In this document: positions 10,892-23,199 of the stretch, in pieces
Position numbering within the stretch: the stretch's first letter is position 1
How the letters are laid out: each line of letters starts with the position of its first letter
Origin: Durusdinium trenchii
Lineage: Eukaryota > Sar > Dinophyceae > Suessiales > Symbiodiniaceae
NCBI GenBank assembly: GCA_963970005.1
Contig: CAXAMN010029027.1
Span: 456,391-520,390 of the forward strand
Direction of reading: 5' to 3'
Length of the DNA: 64,000 nucleotides
Program-made: the position numbers and the translations under genes
Notes under the pieces: generated by a model
Told to the model about the DNA's origin: nothing
Database searches by the model: none
Seen by the model: the letters and a program-made list of their open reading frames with translations, nothing else

Positions 10892-11093
10892 TGTGAAATT
10901 GCCCTTGGAGTGCATTTCTTGTCAGGTGTCCTCACGTGGCCATATTGGCTGAAGGCCTTGAGCCGTTGTTCGGCTTGATCGGAAAAGGCGCGTGCCGCTA
11001 TGTCGTGAGGTCTAGTGACCTAGGACCGGTTGCAGTTGATTGTGATCTACATTGACATTGAGTTGTTGGGTATTTGCTGCTACCAGTTCCGCA
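10892..11093 (+). repeat. 3' LTR, 202 bp
   Basis: Identical over its whole length to 2424-2625 and followed by the right gatat duplication. Identity of the two LTRs is the basis for calling the insertion recent. Confidence 0.96.
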
Positions 11094-11098
11094 GATAT
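11094..11098 (+). repeat. Target-site duplication, right copy (gatat)
   Basis: Direct repeat of 2419-2423 abutting the 3' LTR. Confidence 0.93.
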
Positions 11099-13138
11099 TA
11101 TGTGACAATGTATTTTAGTTAATTATCTAATTGTATTATATTATTACATATTGTATTATATTATATATTATATCGAATTATCTAAGTATATTCTAATTGT
11201 CTATCTATCTACTGTATCTATCGATCTATCCAAGCACAACTGGTGCCGTTTTTTCAGTTCTGGCACAGCTGTGGGACCCGCCGGGTCGGTCGGGTTTCAG
11301 CGGGGCGGTGTGGTGGTCCAATCCGATGGTCTTGTGCGTTCGATCGGCGCCTTCCCAGTCAGGACCTTGCCGCAATGCTTGGGGCACTGGCGCTGCTCCA
11401 GGAAGACCTGGTTTAGGGCATCTTGGGGCCATGAGTGAGTGCGTCATCCATGTTTATGAGGAGGTTTCTCAAGCAGTCCAAGTCCTCGCTCTGATTTATA
11501 TCACGCTAAAGGGCGACACCTGGCCGCCCACGTGCCCGGACGGTCGAGGCGAAGGTGTGAGCCAATCGGAGCCAAACTTTGGAGGAAAGTCGCCGGTCGT
11601 GTGGCCTACACCTACTAGAATTACTAGAAATAGCCGATAGCCGGTCATAGAATTGTCAAGCGTTGGAATCAAACGTCTACAAGATCGTCGCGTCCCAGGC
11701 AGGAACTTCGGCTGAGTTGAGGTCCAACATATAGCTCTGATGAGTCCATGCGGAGTCAAATCTCGGCCCAGTCCATTTACAAAACATCACAAAGCCCACA
11801 TACCTGGAATTCTGGATTTCACCGGGCCTGACCTGGATTTCACACCAAACCCACCCAAAACCCATGATTCAGACTTGATTTAGATTGATATCCACCCCTG
11901 TGCAGCACCACTACCTCGCTACGCGTTGCTACATACGTGGCTGTGCCACGCCGTTTCAGGATATCTATTGGGATCTCTCAGGACTGCAATGTTTACAAAA
12001 GGAAGAACTCACGACATCAGCTCTCTGCCTGCCTTCATGTGCCTCACTTGCATAAGTCCTCAACAAGGCCTCATAAGCTAATTGTTGTGTCTATCCGCTT
12101 CCTTCCATTCCCTATCCTTTTAGGCCGCCCAACTGCGTGAGCCGCTGTGTTGATGAAGTCGCCGATGCCAAAGTGTTTCATGGCACAATGCAAGCCGGTG
12201 GGCCATTCGTAAGTGCTGTCTATGTAAATCATCGCAAGTGGGTCATGGCATCCCGGTGTTCACCATGAATGACTCAAGATGACTCAGGGATTCTGGAGCT
12301 GTTTTGCCCCATGGAAGAGCGGGTACCGGCTTTCAGCAATCAAATGGGCTCGGACGCAGGTTTCGATCTTATGAAACTCCTCGAAAAGAACAAAAACATC
12401 TTGCTGCTCTGCATGGTATCGAGCTTCTATTATGCCAAAGAGCCGACAACACAGCGCCCCAACCTGGAAATTCGGCGGCCAACACCCAAGCACCGCCCAA
12501 GCAAGCACCGCCCCACGTGCACCCCAGCACTGCTGGCGTCCTCCTTGGGAGTTCGAAGGTAAATGAAATGGAATGACACGGAATCCATGTTGACTAAGTT
12601 GGCCAGGTAGTATGATGTTTGTGCCAATAGTGGTTGATATGCGTTGATCTTTCACAAAGAAAAAAATGTCTTGTCTTTTGAACTATGGCTCAGCCATCAG
12701 AGTGTGACAGTGTCAAATGGGCAATCTGATGTTCAGAACGCCCACTGTATCCATGCTTATCCTAGCTCTCACAGGCGGGAAAAACCAATGACTCATTGAC
12801 TACATTATTCACCTTGACAAACAAGAGGTTGTCCACTTTCATGTTTGTTGGAGGGAGGGTTCTCTTCAACCATTTCTTCCTTCAGGCTCTTCAGGAGAGC
12901 TGAATCTTAGCTTCACCCAGCTGCACATAGCTGCTGCCTCACCATCAGCCCCGGCACCTGAATCACCTGCTCCAAATGTGCTACTGTCACCAGCCACAAC
13001 TCCTCCCCTGTGTGGATCATGTGCGTGCTGCACGCGGCACTGCATGCGCTGCACGCGCCGCGGGTCCAGTCCATTTTTCGCTTGTTGCACTCATTGGGGC
13101 AAGCTGCTGTGATTGCATTCACGCCTACGCGAATTGCA

Positions 13139-13171
13139 GGCTACCTACGCCAACATCAGGCGTAGGTAGCC
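13139..13171. repeat. Perfect 13-bp inverted repeat (hairpin)
   Basis: ggctacctacgcc at 13139-13151 is followed after a 7-base loop by its exact reverse complement at 13159-13171. It could be a small foldback element or a structured RNA segment. No further evidence decides. Confidence 0.8.
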
Positions 13172-13657
13172 CCGGGGCAAACGTTAACACGTCATATCAC
13201 CATTGGTGTTGGGGCTCTGCGGCTCTCACGAGCCCTTCGAACTGCACTCATGTATTCCCGCTTGATGCAAGTCCTTCACCGGCAAAAGCATTGGTTGAGG
13301 GTGTTGTTGATGAAGCCGCGGAGTGGTGCATGCCTCTCGAGGCCTTCGATCATCGCCAAGCACTTTTAGGTTCCTTGCAGTTTAGGAGCGCTCAAGAGTT
13401 ACACGACTTGGAGTGGTTATGTGCATGCGCCATGCGCCAATCATCTTGGTTGAGTCTGGTTCGAGCTACACACTACCTGTACAGTATTAAGAGCTTCTTT
13501 GATTTTTTTGGAGGCTGCCCTGTTCAGGAATTACCAATGTGACCTTATAGAGGTAGCCGTTGACACTGTTATTTTTTGTTCAAACGCAATTGCAACGCGA
13601 TTGCAACGACATGACAAGTTGAATAGCCGATGACATCCCCCAACAAAAAACGAAACT

Positions 13658-13660
13658 ATA

Positions 13661-13691
<31 letters not shown>

Positions 13692-13694
13692 ATT
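13658..13694. repeat. AT dinucleotide microsatellite
   Basis: A run of alternating A and T broken by one phase change. Similar short runs occur near 17.95, 23.84, 32.01 and 45.56 kb. Confidence 0.9.
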
Positions 13695-15035
13695 ACTATG
13701 CTACTTCCCTACTTCATGCTACTTGATTCATCCAATGCCACATGTCACTTCGCTTCCGCTGACCCAGCGATTCTTGAAGGCTTTCGATCGATGTGGGCTG
13801 TCCTATCTCGGTGTGGGGCAGTGATTGCGATGCTTTCGCGACCAGCCACCCCAGCAAGATCGAAGCCCTGAATTCACCTGACTACTGGCTGCAAGATGAG
13901 CCTTGGTCGGACCATCCTGGAGCATGTGAAACCCGGAGCCGGCGTGTGCTGGAGCCGAAGCGCTGGAGCCGGTGCTTTGGGAGGCTTCCCTGTGGAATCC
14001 TTCGTCTGTGTATCTCTGAATGTCACACCATCAGGGTTTCAAGAAGAACCATGGATACCATGGATATGTGAGTGACATGACATGAACTCACCACCTTTGT
14101 GTTCTGTGTGTTTAGGCTTCAGGCCTTGATGTCACAGCCAGTGGCCCACATGGCGAGGATGTACCGCTCACCCAGCGCGGGACACGCGCGGCACACTCAC
14201 TGGTACAGAACCTGGCGTCAAAGGCCATCCAACGTGAGGATTTCGGACCGTTCTTCGATCGAAGTTCCACTGGAACCATCTGAGAAGAGTCCACGGAGGT
14301 CGGAGCCTCCCCTGAGTCAGCCTCCCCTGACGTGAACATCCAATCTCCATAAGTATCCCAAACACTCCCTGGCATGGGACGTTCGCATATTGACCTACAC
14401 TGGCTTCAAGGGAAAAACCACTCCAACTGATCGGACAATAGGCCGACGTCCCTCATGGGGTCGTCCGGTCTCTTCTTCCATGGGCCAAGGAGTCGACGAA
14501 GGAGTTGACGTCCTCGTCCGGCTCTCACCGTCTGCCCCGACGTTGAAGAAGAATCACTCACATGACTCATCTGCTGGGCCGGCTGGGCCGCTTCGATCAT
14601 GATTACTAGGTGAACGGTGTCATTTGTTTGTGACACATGTTCTGCGCGATCCGGCAAGCACATGCTTATGCAGCTGCACGAACCTGCCTTGTTTTGACTT
14701 GCAAATGCTCCAGAACTGCAGGTGGGACTGTCTTTGCGCAACTGAAGGCAATGATAGACCAATTTGCCATTCAAAGGTGGGGTGTATCATCTGGTGTGTC
14801 TTCTTACAACATATCGTTCTTCACCAGGCGGGGGGCCATTCAGAAGCAAAACACTGTACACTCAACCTTCTCAGCCCCTGGCTTTTGGGCGCACACCGGG
14901 GCATTCCCCAGTGTCGCAACAATCCGCTGTACAAAACGTAAGCTGTGGAACAAACATAATCGACACACATCAACATAATTTCTGAAGTCAATCAAATCCC
15001 GGAAAGGCCTTAAGATTGCCAAAGTGGGTGTCGCC

Positions 15036-16534
15036 TCAGCCGGTGCAGCCCTTCACTTGTGCAACCTCCTGGAAGAGGGTCAGGTACCGCTGCCATAAGG
15101 CCTCAGCCGCCTCAGGATGCTTCTCCACTGGGTTGATGTATTGCACGTCGAAACTCATGACTGATGCCAGTAGTGCCTGCAGGCCAGCTGATTGAGGCTG
15201 GAGCGACTGGAGTCCAAAATCTTGTTGAAGATTCAATGCAGAAGCTCCAAAAATGGATTCCAACTACAGTGTATATGCAACATGTTCTTTTTGTTCAATG
15301 CAGCATGCAGCATGTTGTAAAGGCACCTTGCTCAGAAACCATGCTACCATTGAACACTGAGTGTGGCAATTATTGAGCGGCAAACGAACTGGCATCCCTC
15401 TGCATCTTTGGAGAAAATCTATTTTGTTGAAGCACCCATTGGAGTTGGAGGAGGGGGATATCGTAGAAATAAGGAGTGACAGCTGGAGAACTAGTAACGA
15501 GTATGCTGCTTACCTCATGCCTCATGCTTGTGTTGTGTCGTAGCATCCGCCGCCTCTGGTCCGGGTTTCCTGATATCTGTGAGGTGGCAAAGCCCCATGC
15601 GTGCACCTAGAATCTAGAAGACTCCCACGGACAGTGCTGGGCATCTGCCAGGATGCTGACTCCTTGCACTGGTGATAATGCTTCACCCAATCCTTGGTCA
15701 GAGAGATGATTCCAAAAACACTTCGGAAGTCCAAGGCTAGCAGATTTCAATCAGAAGGTGTTCTGCCATCTTGGCTATTGCAGCCATACATCTCTCTGCC
15801 TGTTGCTGTTGCATACTTTCTCATAAGCCCAAAGGAATGTGTTCACCCGAGCTTCGAAGGAGGGATCAATGGACATGGAGCTGGCCTCCTTCAATGCAGG
15901 GATGTAGACCTTCCCGTACGATCGGACATGGTATGTCATGTAGGTCTACCACTCCAGTGGGCCATCAGAGGTGACGTAAAGCACCAGTGGACCCCAAGTT
16001 GGGCGGTTTGTATGGACCCCCATCTAAATGATAGTACCCAAACACTCCATGTATGCCATATATGCCTACATTGGGGTGGTAGGGGATTTGTGCCATAAAT
16101 CCATCTTGAAACCACTGAAAAAATCCTAACACGAACGGAGCTGCAACGGGTCGACAGCCGACAGCCGAATCGGCTTCGGAGGATCCGCTGGACATGTCAT
16201 GCGTCCGCATGGCGGTTTCAACACCAGCTGCTGACCAATCTGCAAATCTGGTTAGGCCAATTGCAATGGATGGATCTAATGATATCTAATTATCGGAATC
16301 CAATGAAGGTTGGTTCACGGTGAACCAATGTGACCTATACCAAATGATAGGAACGGAATGAGATGTAGTGAGGTTGCACCGGCAACCGGGGTGAATGGAT
16401 CGGCAGACGAAGTCCGACTGAGGGACCCAGTGGCTGGGACTCTTGGAACCAACTTCTAAACCAATGTGCACAAAATGTGAATACACAGTATTAAGTATAA
16501 TACCCAAAGAAGAGACATATAGAATGATACACAA

Positions 16535-16567
<33 letters not shown>

Positions 16568-19500
16568 CATACATGAGATGCGTCACCGACCCCAAATGGC
16601 CACATGGACCAAGCAAAGCAAAAGTCTTCTGTAGCAAATCTCAGTTCCACCTCACGGATCAGCATCTCTTCATGCTGAATCCGCTCTTCAGCATTCATGC
16701 TTGATCCCATGAGGTAGGCGATGTCATTCAAAGGAGATCGCTCCGTCACAAATTGCCAATCTAGAATGATGACCTTCTCTTGGTCCATCAAGAGGTTGTT
16801 GCCTCGTGAAGCTTCCGCAGCTTCGATAGAACTGCATGGGGCAACAACACATTGTTTGGAGACATGTGTGGAGCTTGTCAGTCAAATCCTGTTCTTCCAA
16901 GATCGTTCTTCATGGATACCCGGATACCCTGAGTCCACGGATCCCTCTTTTGCTTGCACACCTGGTGTAATATGGGAGTGGACAGCCCCGGTGTTGCCCG
17001 AGCGAGGCCAAGCTACACCACAAATCCCCATGAGCGATGGACACATAGACCTCTTCCTCTGACCATAGGACTCGTCGCAGCCGCTCCTCAAAGTCCTGGC
17101 CATGGGACTGGGATGGCCTGACATCTGGTAGGTCAAACAGGTGCTTACAAATGATCCTTTTTGGGGAAAAGGTTGAAAAGGAAACGGATGGAAACGGGTT
17201 TCATATCGTTTACTTACCCTGTCCATCCCAGATGCCAGTCCACCAGTACCCACCAGTGAGCAATGGATCAATAACTTGTCACGTAGATGGTTGCCTCCCA
17301 ATTTGGACGATGGACGATATCCCTCAAAGGCCACAGGTAAGGGGGCAATTCCTCAATGAACCGAATATAAACCCTTCACCTGCAAGAAGGCTTGAGGCTA
17401 GCATAAGCACGACTCAAATCATGTGTCAGTTGGCCCTCAGCAAGTCCTTCCTGCGACCCAGGCTGGCACTTGCCACCTTCTGAAGTATATATATGAACTG
17501 CAAAGACCGCCCCCAACTCTCGGCTCACCCCCCTCAGTAGATAATGTCGAGCTCATCCAATAGCGCACCAAGCTAGTCAGCATATCAGCATATCCAGGAA
17601 AATCATCTTCAAAATCAACTGCTAGTCCAACAAAGTCGATATGATCCGATTGCCCCATTGCCGCTACACCACTCGCGCGGCAAGGAGTGCGTTCCCTTCC
17701 CCTTTGGTCGGTTCTCCTCGGCCGACATCCAGCTTTTCAACCATTGGATCTCCCGATCGCCTAGGCCTAGGCTGGGTCCTGAGATGAAGGATTCAGGTCT
17801 TTGATGGATATGCCTGTGGGTCAAAACGCGGGCACAATCTGATTGACCACCGAAAAAAATCAACTATAAGGAATGTCAGCCTTCCATGGGTTTGGTTGGA
17901 GAGGTTTTGACTCACAGCCATATGTCTATGTCACTGGCCATGACTATACATAATATATATATATTGTAATATACAATATATTTATATACATATTTATAGC
18001 ATTTCTCAAAGAAAGCATCAAGATGCATCAAGTATTTCTCAAACACGACACAGCTGTCCTCGGGTAGAGACAACAAAAGTTTATGCTTGGGATGTCATGT
18101 TTCTGGTGTTGTTTTCAAGCCTTCCAGGGGATCTCAGGGTCTTCACCCTTCTTTGTTCAAGGCCCCACGGGCCGAACAGAGTTTTCCTCGCCCTCGCTGT
18201 GTGTTCATCCCCGTCTGGGTGTACCCGGTGTACCCAATATACCTCGTGGAATGTGACACCATGCCATGTGGTGCGTCACGATGTTGGACACGCCTTTGAG
18301 GCGCTGCAGCACCCTCTGCCCCATATACCTCGTTCGTTACCGGTTTCGTCCGATCGATCTGGGCCAAAGGTCTGCACTTTCGACTTACATCCATCAGCTG
18401 GGCGCCACTCTCGGCCAGAAGGTCCTTGCCTCGTCTGCAGGGTTTCTCATATATGAACCTTGAAGCAAGAAACATGGTATGGGTTTTGAGACATGTAGGG
18501 CGGTTAGGGCGGTTGTTGTGACATTTCTCGAAGCCAAGAACCCAGATCTATACCCTCAAGCTCTTTTAAGAAGACCCCTGAGACGAACCCAAACAAAACA
18601 AAGAACAAGCAGAACAAACAAGGTAAATATAAAAATATCTAAACATAACAAATTGTATGTATATATAAATGACTACTCTTACACTATTACCGCTATTACA
18701 CGCATTGTATAAAATAAACACGTGTTCAACATGCACTTCCAACGCTCCGAGTCACAGGCCTTCAAGAAATACCTCTTGCATGCATCCGGCCAGCGTCCAC
18801 ACCGCAGACCATGCTCACGAGGAGCGCCGAGGACGTCGTCACGTCGTCGCAGGAGGGCACCGTGGAGCTGTGCGACGGAGCGCAGCAGCGTGGCCATTTG
18901 GTGGGTCACAAGGCCCTGGTGGAAGCCTTTGAGGCCACAGGAGGCCCAAACTGAAATGGGAGGAAGATGGAGGAAGGATAGTGATATATAGGGATGTTGA
19001 GGTATTGGAGGGGGTGGTCAAATTGGTCAAGTCTCATGCGTCTCATGCCCCCTTCAAGGGAGCAAACCTCAAAGACAGTGTCACAAAAAAGTTGGGCTGT
19101 TGGCAAAGCGTAACGGGTCGACGTTGAGTCTTCTCCCGGTGTTTGTGTGCAAATCATCCCTGGCTGACAAAAAGACATGAGTCCGCTTGCTCGCTGAGGA
19201 GCCAAGTCGGTGGGTTTTCGTATCACTGAAATCAGTGAAGGTTGGATAGCTGAATCGGGCTGAGAAGCTTGGCTGCTCCATGTCCAAGTGCTCCATCACC
19301 AACAGCGACCCTTCGATGCCCAAATCCTCCTGAAGACTCGATTTCTCTGCGCTCTGCAGTCTCGATCTTCTCCCAATCCAACAAGTCAAACCCGTCAGAC
19401 CCATAGTGCTTAAGGGTTGGGCGAGGAACATCATGCGAACTCTTACCTCAGCCCTTCATCCTTCAGGCTCTTATACCCCCGGCAGAATGTCACTGCTTTC

Positions 19501-21761
19501 TCCGCAGCGTTCACCGCCCTCACCGCCTCGGCACATGCCTCACCCGATCGTTGTCCCCCGACCGTTCCCCAGGGCCTCCCCATCGGCCCATCTCGGGGCA
19601 CCCCACGCTCTCACCAAGGGCAGGCCGTTCACCTCGTGTGCCACGGGGTAGCGCCAGGTTCGCCGCAGGTCCGCCAGGTCGCGGTAGAAGGCCACTTCAC
19701 GGGTATGGAGGTGCAGCTGCGTGATGAACTCGTGCCTGGGTTGCGTGATCGGAATTGTCTGAGGGCACCAAAACAGAGTCCTGGTCCACCATTGGTTTTA
19801 AGGTGTGCGAACAACGAGTTATACCATTAGGACTACAAAGCCAGGCCAACTAGATAGCTCAGCTATGAATAATGCTCTGCCTGACATCATTATGTCATTT
19901 CAGGTGTGGATTTCAATCAACTGAGGTCCTGAGCTTTCCAGAACTTGCTAACGGAGCAGTGTCTCCCAAGATCAAGCGAATCAGTGAAGCTCCGAAGTAG
20001 AAGTATGGACATTGCCGGATTCTGAACACAATGGATAAAATATGATAAAACAAATCTATCGTGTAGTGCCTGTATTACGCTTTTGTCCCATATCTGGTTG
20101 CCAATACTGTTCAGTAAGTCACCGATGTGTTTGTTCTTTTATGTCTCGCACTCCCAAACCAAAAAGCAGCAATCACTACTAAAGCAAATCCACTGGTCAC
20201 GCAGGATGCTCAGCGGCAGGAGCTGCCTTAGTGGGCAACTGGATGGCCTTTTCAAGACACAGGTTACTGACAGGTTCCTGGAAATGGGCTACACGAGCTC
20301 TAAATTTCTGCCTAGCCCTATGTCGAAGAACAGTCTCATCAATGCCGCGCTAACTCAAAAATAACCTTGACGCCATCTTGCGGCACAAACGCCAGAACCT
20401 CTTTTCTGTCTTGGGTGAGGTTGTGACTGGACCATAAATCGCAAAGTTCCTTGAACTATCTCGAACTCAAGCCTCAAACAATGTCGAGCCTTGCGGACAC
20501 GACATGGAAACGACTAATCCTTTGTGGACAAATAATCTCGTTCAATTGTCAAATCCAACACCAGTGCAAAACTCTTCTATGACGTTACCCACTTGTGGCG
20601 AAGCAAAGAGCATGTTTAGATCTGCAGCACGGCACGTGTTCAATGTGAAATGCATTGGAATGTGCACAGTACAGTCCCCCCCTTCTACCCCACTGAAGGA
20701 ACAGAACAGAATAGTGTTGGATGGAATCAGAAAACCACAAGCCTAGAATAATTAACTCATTGGGTAGGATGGACATTAAGTACAAAACGCAGCATTACTT
20801 CTGACATGCGCAAGACAAATAATAAAGCCCTTCAGTGAACTTCAGTGTAGTGCGAACTTCATGGCCTAAGAACCAGCAAACCACCAACTGCCTAAGTGAC
20901 ATCCACTCAAAAGAATGTTCCAAATACGGTGAAGAACCAGGCCCTAGAAGGCGCCTGGTGAACCAGTGGAATGGTTCTTAAGCACATTGGAACAGAAAGA
21001 GTTGCCCCAGTAAGCCCCAAAGCAATTCGGGGATCCCGACATGAACCAATTCATGAATTGTTTCAAGGATTCATACAAATCCAAAACAGTCTACGGCTGT
21101 TTTTCTTGCATGCTAGGGTGCTGCACCCCGACTTCCTGTCCCAAAAAAACACGTGTGACACTCTTCATCCGAGTTGCTTTCAAGACCAAGGCCTGTGGGA
21201 GGAGGTCCTCTGCTGCGCCTGTGGGCCACTCCAGTGTAAGTCGTCGCATGCTGGAGAGGAAACCGCCCTCACCGAATGCTTCCGCCTCCACCTCCAGTGC
21301 CAGGGAAGGGGTTGGCTCGGGTAGGATGCAAAGATATGCAAAGAGCTTGGTGCATCAAGGTGCCGTTCAATTTATTGAGCAATGTTTTGCAACACCTCTC
21401 AGGTGATTCATCAGGAAGAATCGGATTTGTTGGGCGCGAATGGGCTTTGCTGGAGTGTCTATGCCACCACCCCAAGTGCGCATGCAACAGGACAACTGGC
21501 AGAAACAACAGGACAGCTGCTGTGAGTTCTTTTATGTTCTTCCCTCTTCAGGCATTTTGGCAGATGCCAACCATTGCATACCATCGCCACCCATCCCCAC
21601 ATCATGTAGACTCTTGATTCATAAACCCCCGGCAATTGACAAATTATCTTCAGGCTTGGAGGGGTTATTAATCAAGAGTCTGCCTTCAGCGCCTTAAGCG
21701 GCACCACCCCGAAGGTCTCCTCGAACCATCCGTCGTTCACCGCCTCAAAGATCCCCTCCAT
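15036..21761 (-). CDS. APH/EcKinase-like small-molecule kinase, multi-exon
   Basis: Rebuilt exons, in order: 21684-21761 (start, MEGIFEAV, GC donor); 21291 to about 21170 (glycine-rich FGEGGFLSS, then the putative ATP lysine in LVLKAT); 19615-19735 (TREVAFYRDL, the partner glutamate region); 19329 to about 19268 (hinge LLVMEHLDM); about 18950-18840 (LLRSVAQLHG); 17017-17143 (SIAHGDLW); 16651-16802 (CNNLLM then IILDWQF); 15817-15909; 15036-15176 (stop). The HGDLW-CNN catalytic loop and the LDWQ metal-binding motif are hallmarks of the aminoglycoside-phosphotransferase/ecdysteroid-kinase superfamily (known). Introns begin GT or GC and end AG. Phases agree at the 19615/19329, 17017/16802, 16651/15909 and 15817/15176 junctions. 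The stretch between LHG and the 17143 exon is not resolved, so one or more exons are missing. The substrate is unknown; such enzymes phosphorylate hydroxyl groups of small molecules. Confidence 0.8.
16037..16078. repeat. Copy of a dispersed MITE-like sequence
   Basis: These 42 bases match the reverse complement of 48379-48420 at 37 positions. Both contain cactccatgtatg and tacattggggtg. The flanking words tggacccccatc (near 16013) and ggatttgtgccat (near 16085) resemble parts of the inverted-repeat element at 59055-59155. It lies in a gap between kinase exons, apparently intronic. Confidence 0.6.
16529..16567. repeat. CA/TA dinucleotide microsatellite
   Basis: A run of CA units passes into TA units between kinase exons. 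Confidence 0.9.
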
Positions 21762-22900
21762 GGCTGTAAACCACCGCCGCTCCACCACGAACGAGTCCAG
21801 TGGCCGAAAAAGGATCCGAGCGATTTTGGTTTTGACCTTTTTGGACTGGTGTAATCTTGAGGGGAGAGAAGACCTGCAGCAAAAGGACACCCAGTTTGAC
21901 CTGCAGAAAAATCAGAAAACAAACAGTCTCCAGTTGGCTTCACTTGGAACACTGGCACATGCAATCGCACAGTCCTGCACCATGCTGCGCCCAACTTGTA
22001 GTGACTTCTGGTCAAACCACAACTTCGATTGAGAATTGAACGTCTCGGTGGCAAGCGGACTGCCTTCCACACAAACCCTCCCAACGGGATGTATATGTAT
22101 ATACACACAAAACTGGCCACAGGGATTAAAAGCCTTAGGGGATGGATTAATCAAAAGGAAGCCGCATCACTGCTGGCCTGGTTCGCTTTGAGAATCATTC
22201 TGCGTGTTTGATGTCTCTCACTCGAGGGCTTGAGCCTTTGAGAACCACTGGCTGGTCTGGCTAGCAGTTTGGCCTCGCCTCCATCTTCCTTTTTGTAACC
22301 GAAAGTGGAAGGAAATGAGGCTCCCAAACCCAGCTTCAATCCCAAACTCTGGAAGCGTCCGTCGCTTTTGGGCCACCCCACCGAGGGTGCCTACGCCAGG
22401 CCTGGGCACAAATGGGATGTGAGACCCGAAGTCACTGACCAAACCAATGCCTATAGAGTCTATAGAGACATCCACACAGGACCAAGGACCGAGGACGCGG
22501 GTGATAGCAGACACTTTGACCACCTGGATGAGCGCTTGTAGGAGCCCTACTTAGTTGTAAGATGTTGTAAGTGTTCATGTGTCCAACGGTTGACTTGGTG
22601 CACCTAAAGAACTGCCACCAGTGACCTGTGAAGAACTGCCCTGACCGTGGTTTTCTCACCGGGTGGCTCTCCACAGGGCTCGGTTGCTGGAGGATTTGGT
22701 CCAAGTGATCCTTAGCCAACAAGCAGCTGAGGAAAAGCACGAGGAGAAGCATGGCTCCATCTCTTTCCCGAGGTCAAACTGGAAGGTGGCTGCTGGTTTT
22801 CAAGTGGCTTTCGAGGGGTTCTACTTCAGAAACTGCCACAGGCCATTCTTCCTGCCTTCGTCAGTGTCACAAAGAAACGCATGCTCACAAGTGCTCCCTT
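21762..22900. other. No gene recognised
   Basis: This lies upstream of the kinase start and may hold its 5' leader. On the minus strand the kinase ATG follows gtttacagcc, so a splice acceptor, possibly for the trans-spliced leader, could lie a few bases upstream. Confidence 0.35.
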
Positions 22901-23037
22901 TCAAGTCATGACAACTTCTGACATCTTAGGTAGGTGAGCCATGCCTCGTGACTAAGTGATCCATCCAAGACATCCACCAAAAACACACCAGAAGAGCGCC
23001 CTTCCCCCCTTCCCCCCTTCCTTCCACCTTCCCGGCT

Positions 23038-23181
23038 AGGCCGAAGATCATCCCCTGTGTTGTAGACATGCACCTTCTCGTGGTAGAGCACCTTGCCCGC
23101 CAAACCACTGGAGGGTCCATGGAAGTGATCGACAATGGGATCCTCGATCACGGTGGGCGTCATGAATCCAGCTTCCTCGGG
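23038..23181 (-). CDS. Predicted exon, unknown protein
   Basis: On the minus strand an AG acceptor at 23182-23183 is followed by an open frame with codon use like real exons (PEEAGFMTPT, then GKVLYHEKVHVYNTGDD). A second open segment just upstream (about 23190-23250, FDPNKGRGRVLRGASF) may belong to it. I do not recognise a family and the downstream end is approximate. Confidence 0.4.
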
Positions 23182-23199
23182 CTGTCAGTGAATGAGGCG

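Larger units (their letters stand above)
2424..11093 (+). mobile_element. Complete Ty1/copia LTR retrotransposon
   Basis: An 8670-bp element bounded by two direct 202-bp LTRs that I aligned base by base and found identical. It starts TG and ends CA, is flanked by the 5-bp duplication gatat, and carries a primer-binding site, a 2379-codon gag-pol ORF, a second 232-codon ORF and a polypurine tract. Domain order in pol is protease, integrase, reverse transcriptase, RNase H, which defines the Ty1/copia superfamily (known). Identical LTRs, a perfect duplication and an unbroken ORF indicate a recent insertion (inference). It sits in AT-rich, gene-poor DNA and runs opposite to the host genes. Confidence 0.97.
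11099..15035. other. Mostly non-coding stretch
   Basis: An AT-rich tract follows the retrotransposon (about 11099-11230). GC-richer islands near 13.0-13.5 kb and 14.1-14.4 kb have ORFs on both strands that could be exons, but I cannot assign a frame, strand or family. A hairpin at 13139-13171 and an AT dinucleotide run at about 13658-13694 are listed separately. Confidence 0.4.

Noticed and set aside
14168..14375. Overlapping minus-strand ORFs that look exon-like
   Set aside because: Two frames are equally plausible and neither has a recognisable motif or consistent splice sites.
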